From positions 7,854,253-7,918,252 of the forward strand of contig JABACO010000009.1 in assembly GCA_013339895.1 (NCBI GenBank): a stretch of DNA of 64,000 nt. Direction: 5' to 3'. The position numbers and the translations under genes were made by a program. Source of the stretch: Ephydatia muelleri (taxonomy: Eukaryota; Porifera; Demospongiae; Spongillida; Spongillidae). This document shows, one piece after another, positions 46,366 to 56,205 of this stretch; within the stretch, counting starts at the first letter, position 1; each line of letters starts with the position of its first letter. The notes below the pieces were generated by a model. That model was not told where the DNA came from. It worked only from the letters and a program-made list of their open reading frames with translations, and searched no databases.

Positions 46366-47270
46366 CTTTTTCTTACAGAACGTTGTAATCATTCTCTGTC
46401 TCGGTGCCTAGCAAAGATGGTGAATGAAGATCAGAAAAACTGGGATGTCAAAATTGAAACAGTTCTCGTGGGCTACAGGCATCTTGCCAAGCTTCAACAA
46501 ACTATTCTCCATTTTTTGCTGTTTCAAAAGGAGATGCGCCTTCTCATTGACAATGAAATCATGCAAAATGAGGAGTCACACAATCATATGGAGAGTGAGA
46601 TGAGCATTGTGATTGAAGCCCTTTTGCAGACGAGAGAGAAACTTTGTGAAGCCACAGGTTTAAACATATCATTAGCCCAAAGAGAGCAAAAGGAATTGTA
46701 TGATAGAAAACACAATTCAAATGAGCTGCAAGTTGGCACTACAGTCTTAAACAAGAACACTCGTCAAAAACAGTGTAAAGGTGGTAAAATGGATGACCGT
46801 TGGCTTGGCCCATATCCTATTAACCGATGCATTGGAAGAGGTGTGTATGAGTTAAAAAATATGGAAGAGGCTGTCTTAATGACAAAAGTTAATGTTAATA
46901 GATTGAAAGTTTACAAATATCCAGATGAACACAAAGAATCAAATGAAGATATGGATGCTAAAAGTGAAAAGAATGAAGGAACAGATGCTAGAAGTGACGA
47001 GATGAAGAAGCAGATGCTAAAAGTGAAGAGAATGGAAGGAAAGGTGGATCAAATAAAGATAATGGAAAGGAAAGTGCATCAAATGAAGATAATGGAAAGG
47101 AAAGTTCATCAAATGAAGAGAATGAAGGATCAGATGCTAAAAGTGAAGAGAATGTATGGAAAGGTGGATCAATGAAGAGAATGTATGCGAAAGTGGATCA
47201 GATGAAGAGAATGGAAAGGAAGGTGCCTCAAATGAAGAGAATATATCATATCATGCCAGAGTTGTGAATG
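46366..47270 (+). mobile_element. Integrase fossil (Ty3/Ginger-type C-terminal part)
   Basis: Shows the end of an integrase core (NWDVKIETVLVGYR) and a C-terminal segment, YDRKHNSNELQVGTTVL then KMDDRWLGPYPINRCIGRG. This sort of integrase is shared by Ty3 retroelements and Ginger/GIN transposons. Followed by a repeat-rich lysine/glutamate tail. Broken; the 5' side runs into the gap. Confidence 0.7.
46990..47240 (+). repeat. Coding-type minisatellite after the integrase
   Basis: Units of about 33-36 bp around AATGGAAAGGAAAGTGCATC and GATGCTAAAAGTGAAGAG, repeated about six times. Confidence 0.75.
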
Positions 47271-47889
47271 ATTTTGATATGTGCAGTACACAAGTGTTAC
47301 AGCAAATCAGCCAGAGTACCATAACTAGATCTATTCAGCAGAAATATGCTGTCTCAACTTTTGACACACAGTAAGCAATGCTGCATTTCAAAGATGCACA
47401 TAAATAGCATTCCATTATCCATCAAAGGAAACTTCCTATCATGGTCACAAAGATTATCAAATACATTGAGGCATATTTTTTATATGTAGGCATGCACACA
47501 TATAAAGAAGCATTTGCGGATCTTATGCAAAACAAATAAACTGAGGTGGAAGGGAGTTTATTTGAAATTAAAGGGCAAATGCCAAGTAGAACTGAAATAG
47601 CACAGCTAGCTGACACATGGCCAGTAAAGGCATTTGGACCTCTGGTAAGATGTTTCCTTATGTATGTATGTGCATACATGCTAGTCTAACATTTGTTTAT
47701 CATGATAATAGAATAGGGAGATCTGTCACTATGTTGTTCAGCTAGCAGATGACGAATATGCAGAAATTGGTTACACCAAATCTGGGTTTATTTTGCTCTC
47801 AATAACTTACTTCCTGAGGTACATATTTGAGCAAATGATTTTTTTGTGTAAAGCATATGTGTTCTTACTCAGGTAATGATCACCACAAT

Positions 47890-48620
47890 ATCAAGGTACT
47901 ATAGAGTTGCTTATGATGTGGCTGCTGAACGCTACATAAATAAAACGCTACCGTCATGAGTTCTCACAAATGCCACCATCAACGAGTTTTCAATAATTGT
48001 GTATTGCACGATAATAATGTTTTTAAACCATTAATTGAATTAATCAGTAATTCATCACAACACCGAAACTCTAATGACCAGAGATTGTATGACCAACGTA
48101 AACGTGAAATAGAGCATGGCTCCTTCACCCCACTTGTCTTTTCAACATCAGGAGGGATGGGTAAATGCACAAGAGACTAGCTTAACTATTGCTTGGATAC
48201 GTTGCCGTCTTGCCTTCTCCCTTCTTCGCTCTGATTTCATAATGTGCATGAGAGGTGCACGGTCATCACAAGGTAAAGCCTTCCATCACAATGCCATCGA
48301 CATAGTTGATTAAGCCTGGGCTCCCTCTCAGTCAGCAGAATAGCAATGTTACGCGTATACGCTTCTGTTTGTATGGCATTGGATGTATTGCAATCGATCA
48401 GCACATCCCGTTTGTTCTAAGCTTTGGGCTGTCCAAAAGTATGCATTTTATTGTGTATATGTGCTATAAATCGGCACGGGCCTATATACATACTTCTATG
48501 TGCTGGCTATATCAAAATCGATATCGTTATATGGGGTCCCTAATTCTACGAAGGGGTCCTCAATTATCCGGTGATTTGGGGACGGGGGTCCCTAATTCTA
48601 TGCGTCCCTAATTCTACGTG
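47890..48620 (+). repeat. 0.7-kb duplicated block, second copy
   Basis: Reverse-complement match to 12685-13424. Its right end joins the truncated FReD copy at about 48620 through the G-rich repeat (CCCTAATTCTACG). Confidence 0.8.
47956..48310 (+). mobile_element. Retroelement ORF C-terminal fossil, copy 2
   Basis: Motifs GSFTPLVFSTSGGMG and WIRCRLAFSLLRS followed by MCMRGARSS. These are familiar from the C-ends of reverse-transcriptase-type ORFs in marine invertebrates; the element class is not certain. Broken. Confidence 0.45.
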
Positions 48621-50030
48621 ACACTGGCATTACCATCGTATCCCGATACGGACAGTGTATACTTTGAAGCACTGTCTCCGACAGAGGGTAAATCCACACG
48701 CAGTGTTGAAGATAAGAGGGCGGTGATTTCATTAATGTGTCGAAGACCCAGCCAGATCTCTCCGTTCAAATTCCCAAATCCATTGACGTATTGATCCCAG
48801 TTACGATAGAAGTCAACCGACCCGTCTTTTCTCCTCTGGAATACAGTCCCTCCTCCATTATCGGTGGACATGTCGCAGTAGACCTTGAAGGCTTGCTTGG
48901 AAGGACGAATGGTGTACACACCACTGTCCCTGCGTCCTCTCGAGTAGGCGTCTTGGCAATAGGTACCTGCGTGCAGAGTATATATATACACTGTCTGATA
49001 TTTACGGCCTCGCGCACACGTGTGTAGACAAGCACAGATGCACGTTGCACACACGTCATATTGAACTATAGACTCACGACTCTTGCGTCGGTAGTTGTGG
49101 TTGCAAGTGCATGTACAAGCTGGTTCATCGTCATCGTCCTTGTAGCGCCCGTAGTTGCTGTTTGACTTGCAAGTGCATGTACAAGTTTTATCTTCGTCTT
49201 CACCGCGCATGGCATCTGATAAAACACTAGAGTGATGTGCGATGCGCAATGTGCAACGTCCAACCATCAAATCACACATGCATGCATCATGTTATATTAT
49301 TGTCGCGTTTACAATAATAATGATGACACATGGGCCCTGGTTATTAAAGCAGGTGGATGACAGCCTGCAGCATGTAAATGCCTATTGTTCCATCCATGCA
49401 CGTTACTGATATATGTACTAGCATGCAAGCCATTCAGTCAGGATCAAACTGAGTTTTATACCATGTACACATGTACAATATAATACTTACCAACTTCGTC
49501 TTCCTGGATTAAAGCATCGCTCGACATGTCGTTGTCCTCGGATTCCTTCACTGTTTTTAGGAACATTTTATTTATCTGCATGCATGCATGCAAAATTATT
49601 TAGTTGTATTCAACAATAAAATGCACACTGATTCAATACATGTACGTGTACTTGTAGGCTGGATAGCGGTGCTATTCATTGGAACCAATGCTCATTCGAG
49701 TTACAAAATCGTTTATTCATGCACACTTTGGCACATCCATGCACGCACGCTAACCATCTACGGTATGAAGTTCTTCCAGTATTCTAGCTCCAATTGGCAA
49801 ATCGTCGTTCTTTCCAGCTTGCATTAGCTCTGTGAAATAAATAAAGGATTGACGCTATATATTGTAATCTAACCTGTCTTAGGTGGTCCGGTAAGGCTGC
49901 TGACCAAATTGCTAACGTCTTTTGCAATATCGCGTTCTGCTACCTCCTTGATGGCGTTGGGCATGCCATTGGAAAGCACACAAAGACCAATGACCAACAG
50001 TAGTGAGGCTATGGGCTTCATCGTCGTCAT
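48620..50030 (-). pseudogene. FReD copy 2, truncated
   Basis: Same exon order as the intact gene. Exon 1 is 49874-50030 (signal peptide kept, with a 15-bp in-frame loss near GGTAAGGCTGC), exon 2 is 49755-49829, exon 3 starts at 49491, exon 4 is 49078-49215, and the final exon runs from about 48971 down to 48620. The exon 3 acceptor region (CCTGTCGCAG plus the GPPK codons) is missing. The last exon stops after SVSGYDGNA, so the calcium loop and the end of the fibrinogen globe are lost. It also has W-to-G in the NGGWTVFQ motif (reads NGGGTVFQ). Very similar to 7728-9444 elsewhere, so a recent copy that died. Confidence 0.85.
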
Positions 50031-50079
50031 TTAGATCGCCACGTTTCTGCGATGCCGCACAAAGAAAATTTTCCTCGTT

Positions 50080-50100
50080 TTATACTTCGCTTCGTCCAAT
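50080..50100 (-). promoter_or_regulatory. TATA box region of FReD copy 2
   Basis: Minus strand has GACGAAGCGAAGTATAAAAC, the same block as the intact gene, about 50 bp before its ATG. Confidence 0.5.
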
Positions 50101-50215
50101 CATCGTCGTGTTTCCTTCATACCAGGCACTGCTTGTAAGCATGCTCTCTCATTCCTGGTAGATTACAAAGCATAACTCTGACTGATTAACATGTAGTAGT
50201 GTTTAGTAAGACATA

Positions 50216-51130
50216 TCCAGAAATGAGCGGTCAAAAGTCAGAATAATTTATTCGCGGTTTGCGAATCACCGAATATTCCCGTATACCTTCCCATACCAAT
50301 GTATGGGTTAGTTGTATACCAAGGACGCCAGATTTTTCCCAGGATTTGAAATTTGAAAATGTTAGTACACTACATTTGTTATGATTTTAGTGGTGTCGCC
50401 GTATTTTTCCTATTTAAGCTGGGGCTTCCCTAGGATTGTCATAACATTGTCCCCAAATGTACAGGTAGTCAATGAGAAGGGTTTCTCATTACAATATTCC
50501 ACGGTCATTTGTGTCAATACCTTTACGATTTACGATTTTGATATTTGAAATAATATAGCTAGTACATCGAAGAACTATAAAATGTACTAAAAACTAGGCC
50601 TTCCTATAGAAAAATCGGCTTCCATACCCGGGAGAAGCATTTCATGTTGAATCTGTACGTTCCTCCTCTCGTGCCCTCAAAATTGACTCACGTGCGGATA
50701 GTACCATAATGCTGTGTAGTTGAAGTGTGGCCCTCCTTCAGTTTTTTGATGCCATGAAATCGGTCCCAGACCTCTCATCGCGCTGTCCAAAAAGGTTTTC
50801 TACCAGTTGAGTTACTATGCGATCTTACCCGATGCGATCGGGATCGTTTGTATAAATCGCGCATACAGTACTATCCAGACGTAGCTTCTTGACACACGCG
50901 TGCGCGCGTCACGAGTGATACCCGTGCGTGACTCGAGCATACTTGTGTTTCACACGCATCAGGTTAGTCGTGGCGCGAAGCGACATTTCGAGACACGAAC
51001 TCGCGTGATGGCACCCACTCCCTCAGTTGTAAAATACTATGGACAAAATTTCTACAATTCAGGAGCCCTTTGCTTGAATGCAAAACTAAGTTGTTTGTGA
51101 AGCCAGAACAGAGTAAGACTATGAGCTGTG
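50216..51130. other. Intergenic, no gene recognised
   Basis: Begins at the edge of the FReD flank. GAGCGGTCAAAAG near 50232 recalls 15615. No coding signal in the rest. Confidence 0.4.
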
Positions 51131-51265
51131 TGAGTTGTTGTGTGTGTGTGTTTGTACTGTGTGCGTGTGCGTGTGCGTGTGCGTGGTGCGTGCGTGTGTA
51201 TGTTTGTGTGTGTATGTGTGTGTATGTGTGTGTGTGTGTGTGGTGTGTGTTGTGTGTGTGTGTGT

Positions 51266-51307
<42 letters not shown>
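51131..51307. repeat. (GT)n microsatellite, imperfect
   Basis: GT repeats mixed with GTGC and GTAT units. The all-Cys/Val frames here are artefacts. Confidence 0.95.
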
Positions 51308-51308
<1 letters not shown>

Positions 51309-51411
51309 GCTTACAAAGTGTGCACTAGTAGACCTAGCTTGACCTTACAATTGTGTGCTATGTAAACTGTGATTAGCCTAATCTGATTTTAGACTGCCTG
51401 GGGTACAAGTA

Positions 51412-51600
51412 CATGTAGCAAACAGTAGGTCCAGGGTAGGCCTATGTAGGTACGTAGGTCCAGGGTAGGTACATGTAGGTCCAGGGTAGGCCTATGTAGG
51501 TACATGTACATGTAGGTCCAGGATAGGCCTACATATAGGTCCAGGGTACTAGTATAGGCCTATGTACAGTTAGGTACATTGTAGGTCCAGGGTGGTACAG
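51412..51600. repeat. GTAGGTCCAGGGTAGGCCTA minisatellite
   Basis: Five or six degenerate units of about 30-40 bp containing AGGTCCAGGGTA and AGGCCTATGTA. Confidence 0.8.
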
Positions 51601-51884
51601 GTGGTGATGAACACGTAGGCAAAGATGAGGAGAGTGAAGATGAGGATAACTATTCAGATGGAATTGAAGTTGACTAAAACCTACAAACACCTGGACCCTT
51701 GCACAAGTACATGCATGTACTGAATTACAATTGTATGGCCCTTGAAGATAATTTCATTATGTGGTAGGTCCATTGTATGCTATGTAAACTGTGGTTAGCT
51801 AATCTGATGTTAGGCTGCCTGGTAACTTCCAGTTCAAACTGTGTACCTATGTCTTAAAAGCACACACTTTATATGTGTAGCACC

Positions 51885-52860
51885 TATATACAAACCACAC
51901 ATTGTGTGCAGCGATGGTGATGGCATGCACGGGAGCATTAGTCCTGATGCCATAAACTTCACAATCAAGTACATGATGGGAGGGGGGTGAGTGGCCTGAT
52001 GCAAAGCCTTTGGCCTAGTGGTAGAGGCATTTTAGTCTGTTGCATAATGTCCTGGTACTTTGTTGTTCTAGGGTTCAATAAGAGAGCTCTGTTTTAAAAG
52101 TCTGTTTGGGACTGTTTCTATGGAGATGACAATCCTGTATCTATTTTTTGTACTGGTGAAGAACAGCAGGGTCCAGGAACCCAATTTTGAGACTGAACAT
52201 CTGGAGTCATCCACCTCAGGCTCAGTGAATTTACTCAATCAGAGTTTTGACACTAGGTTCCAACAAACCAGGCAAGATGTCTGCTGGTCCGGAGGGCATG
52301 CACTTCTTCATCAAGTGGTCCAAAACCAACCAGATGGGCAGGTGTGTTCAGCGTACCAAAGGCAGGCACATGTGTCCAGTTCCAGCAATGGAGGCCTACA
52401 GAGAATGTTGTCACTGTTCCACTCACTCCTCACCCCTCTTCCACTTCAAAGAGGGAGAACACTCACATCTAAGAGCTTCCGCTCCACCTTTCTACCCCTG
52501 GTATGGTGGAGCTATGTGGCTACAATCCAGCCAAATATAACACCCACATTGGTGCAGCCATGTACAGTAGCTGCCAGAACAGGCCTTCCCACTGACACCA
52601 TTTGGAACCTCGGAAGAGGTGAAACAAAGCATACCAGACATACGTATTGGTGCAGCCACAGTACATGTAAACTCTAATTGCTAACTAGCAATAGCACAAA
52701 TTGTGCATGTTTTAACTGCACATTACATGTATCTATGTTCACACAAACCACACACTGTGCAGAGACAGGGGTTGGGCCTGATGCCATAACATGGGAGGGG
52801 GGTGGAGTGTGCTTTGACCCTGATGCAGGGCTTTGGCCTAGTGGTAGACTGAGCAGCGCC
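51885..52860. repeat. Direct repeats flanking the recombinase fossil
   Basis: About 51885-52020 and 52738-52860 share CAAACCACACA, GCCTGATGCCATAA, GGGAGGGGGGTG and TTTGGCCTAGTGGTAGA in the same order. They bracket the recombinase fragment and could be terminal repeats of its element. Confidence 0.5.
52190..52665 (+). mobile_element. Tyrosine recombinase fossil fragment
   Basis: Segments such as MHFFIKWSKTNQMGR, GRHMCPVPAMEAYREC and VAARTGLPTDTIWNLGR match the C-terminal half of a DIRS- or Crypton-type tyrosine recombinase. Broken, with several breaks. Bracketed by direct repeats. Confidence 0.6.
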
Positions 52861-53099
52861 CCGATGTGTAGAAAAAGCTTTCCTTAATGTAAGTATATAT
52901 TGTGATAGCGCTCTTCCATTGGCGAAGTCCCAGAGAGTGCTTCGCAGTTAAGCGCTTTACGTGTATTGATCGACGCACACATGCAGGCAATATTGAAAAT
53001 GCGGCACATTCAGACTTGATGTTAATCGATCTAGGTAAGACTGAGAAGCCTACGTAGGTCGTAGCTGTACTGGAAAGTGCTAACGAATCATTTTTTTCC

Positions 53100-53370
53100 C
53101 CATATGGAGAAATGGCCCATACATAGGCGGTCATCTTGCTTTTTGTTTTCAAATTGAATTTCAAACACGTTTATAATTTACGATAAATCAGATTGATTGT
53201 GATTCTGTGATTTATAAGATTATACCATTAACCATTCGTAAACTACAATCAAGACAAAAATTTAATTTCTACCGCGCATAATTTATTCATAAACGAAGTA
53301 GTCATTACGTAATACCTTGCGTCATCTTAGAATAAAGCTATAATTATTAAAATTATGTCGGCTAGCTAGT
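53100..53370 (-). repeat. 270-bp interspersed repeat, copy 4
   Basis: Counterpart of copy 3 in arm B, at the outer edge of the inverted duplication. Confidence 0.85.
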
Positions 53371-53634
53371 GGGGTTGGTTAACTTCAATGTAACTATCAA
53401 TACAATTTGAATTACAATTATAATTGAACCGATGCATTAATGCGTCACTTGCACTGGAGATGTGGAGCGCATCAATTAGGTACAATGATGCATGCAGGGA
53501 TCGAACTACGTATGCCCTTCATGCTTTCATCTTCTGAGACGCAGGTGTATACTATGTGAATTTAGTAGCGTAGGGTGTGTTCGGCAGTGGGTAGTGTTCG
53601 GCCCTACAGGTATGTGCATATCTTGGAAGGAGTA

Positions 53635-53975
53635 GATATGGCCTTCTCTCTATACTAGTACAGTTGGCCATCTCTCTATAATGGTGCACATCTACCTGTA
53701 CTATAACCAGTGGTAGCCTTCTCCCTTTACTCTCGAACCGTTAATTGCCCGTCTCCTTATACTGTTGGTCATCTTCCTTTATTGTTAGACTGGTGGCCTT
53801 CTCCCTGTACTGCTGGTCTTCTCCCTATACTGTTCGCCTTGTCTTTATACTTTTGGCCTTATACTGTTGGCCTTCTCCCTATATACTATTGGCCTTCTCC
53901 CTATTCTGTTGGCCTTCTCCCTATTCTGTTGGCCTTGTTGAGTGTGGATATGGTATACTGTTGGCCTTCTCCCTG
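53635..53975. repeat. Minisatellite, arm B counterpart
   Basis: Reverse complement of 22055-22395, with the same unit order. Confidence 0.85.
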
Positions 53976-54240
53976 GGTATTCAAATTAGGGGCAAACCAG
54001 GGGGTGGATAGGGGGTGGGAGCGGTAAATCCCTGCCCTGTCCAATACCATACACTGTATATGAACTACAACTGTTTACACTGGTACAGGCCTGCACATCC
54101 GGTGGGTGTGGCCAAAGCAACTCCTGCAGCTTGAAGATATTACAAGCCATGCCCACATCCAAGGCTGCTCCCAATGTTACTGCTCTGAACGCTGTGACTG
54201 CACTGTCCAATACTGCTGATCCAGTATGATGTGTGGGATT

Positions 54241-54265
54241 GGGGGGGGGGGGGGGGGGGGGGGGG
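54241..54265. repeat. Poly-G homopolymer, 25 nt
   Basis: Unbroken G run. Counterpart of the C run of about 48 nt in arm A. Confidence 0.95.
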
Positions 54266-54435
54266 CACCTTTCTTGGGGAAACCCCACCCTTTGGAAGTG
54301 TTTGATCTCCGATTATTATATATACCCCACCCATTTATTGTGACCACCACTTGTATTTGTCCCGCTCACACCGCATGCTGTGTAAGTACATGTAGGTGCC
54401 ACACCCCATGTATTGCAATGAAAATCAATGTGAGG

Positions 54436-54439
<4 letters not shown>

Positions 54440-54497
<58 letters not shown>
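54440..54497. repeat. (GT)n microsatellite
   Basis: Perfect GT run of nearly 60 bp in arm B. Confidence 0.95.
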
Positions 54498-54499
<2 letters not shown>

Positions 54500-56124
54500 C
54501 ATATGTATTCATGCATACTCACATACATGTACATGTATATGCACACTGTCGTGTGTGTGTGTGTGTGTATTTGTGTATGGTTGTCACATCTTGGTCCCTT
54601 TCACAGCACCATTGGGGTTCCAAGCCCTCAGCTTCGGGCACTCTCCTCTTCCTCTGTCAATGTGATGTAGTTGAACCCCTCAGTTCCCAATGGGATCATC
54701 ACAGCTTGCAATGTGTAAGCTGTTTCCGTACTGGGGAATGTCCTTCTCACTACCTCCAGTGTTCCATGGTACATAACCTGCAGCCGTCAACGCAGGTACA
54801 GCTTTGTGGAAGCAGCATGTACCACAGCTGGATGTCAGACTGGTGGTGTTGCCAATGTCACAACACTGGATAGTGGTATGTATACGTTGTGTATGTGGAC
54901 CATTTGTGTGTGTGTGTGTGTGTTGTGTGTGTGTGTGTGTGTGGTGTGTGTGTGTGTGTGTGTATGTGTGTGTGTGGGTGTGTGTTGTTTGTGTGTGTGT
55001 GTTGTGTATGTTGTGTGTGTTGTGGGTGTGTGGGTGTGTATTACATGTATGTGTGTGGATGTTGTTTGTGTTGCAGGTACATGTACGTGTGTATGATTTG
55101 GTGTTGTAGGTACATGTTTTATGGCCTTCTCTTCTTGCCTTGTGTAAAGAAAATGGCAGTCATCATTCAGTTTGTACACTTAGCAGACACAAGCAGCATT
55201 GCATGCATGTGTGCCATGTGCACATGATGTGTGTGTGGGTTATGTGTTTTGTATTCAACAAAGCCCCAAGTGGTCATTGACAACCACTTTGTATCTTTCT
55301 CACACCCTTAGCACCTGTGGGCCAAGCTCCCCCCTGATCCTCAATACCACATTCTCTTCCATGTCCCTCCAATGGAATGCTCCCCTCCAACCCGACTATG
55401 TCATCACTGCCTAACCTTGCACCATCGAGTCCCCAGCCTTAAGTCCCAGTCAGAGATGTGGGCACCTCCTTCGACAGTAGGGGCCTGGCTACATTCAGCG
55501 GGCACATGTTCCTTTGTGGTTTTATAAACCAGGCCACAGTCCAGTTCCATGCCTACAAACTCCAGCGGCATTCTCTTCTACCAGATCAACAGTGTAATAA
55601 CTGACTTCCTGGGGGTGAAGATGCATGGCGGCTTGCCATGGTTAATATTTGATGTGGGCTCTGGACCAGCTGTCGTTGGATCCAACAGTACCAGAACCTT
55701 CATTGATGGTCAGTGGCACACTGTGAGCTTCAGAACTCATCAGTCATGTTGAGCTTGTACGTCGGTGCGAGTGTGGTACAGTCCCCTCCTGTGGGCAGTA
55801 ACCTCTGTGATGGCCAGGGGCACGTGGTACTGTTTGAGCAGGCCTCCAATACCTTCTACGTCACCGTGGATACGGTGCACGCGGCGGCCATCACTGACGT
55901 GATTGTCCCACTGCTGACCATGAAAGTCTACTTTGAGGGATTTCCCAGCACACGAGCAGATATGGCATTGCAACCCCTTACAGCATGTGTCTTATCCCCT
56001 CCTGAATGGTACCTCGGTGTGCGTGATTGTGTGTGTTGTGCGTGTGTATGTGTGTGTCACTGACTGTGTATACATTTACATGTATGTGTGATGTCATTGT
56101 GTGCATGCATGTGATGTCAATTAC

Positions 56125-56205
56125 ATAGTTATGTTATACTACTTGAGGACAGTAAGATTTACGCTGCTGAGTGGCAGTGCATGGTGCCCCACGAAGAGGG
56201 CTGTA
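56125..56205. repeat. Short interspersed repeat at duplication edge
   Basis: GTTATACTACTTGAGGACAGT and GCTGAGTGGCAGTGCATGG resemble 59925-59985. It begins about 10 bp after arm B ends. Confidence 0.55.

Larger units (their letters stand above)
54030..56000 (+). pseudogene. Usherin-like FN3/laminin G gene, decayed copy B
   Basis: Same exon set as copy A: an FN3 end (54040-54225), FN3 with PSTQ..SFVEAACTTAGC-type end (54605-54880) and laminin G pieces from about 55540. The stops of copy A recur at 54668-54670 and 54715-54717, so decay came before the duplication. Here the first laminin G frame is open (NSSGILFYQINSVITDFLGV, then DGQWHTVSF) because a G run is one base longer than in copy A. The FN3 exon at 19697-19898 has no counterpart here. 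Confidence 0.7.
53101..56117 (+). repeat. 3-kb segment, arm B of the distant inverted duplication
   Basis: Reverse complement of 19923-22930. Left boundary is the CATATGGAGAAATGG end of the 270-bp repeat. Right boundary is GCATGTGATGTCA, after which arm B meets a different repeat shared with about 59930-59985. Confidence 0.92.

Noticed and set aside
47422-47679. 85-codon minus-strand frame with hydrophobic stretches
   Set aside because: No family recognised. It lies among retroelement relics and is likely a chance frame.
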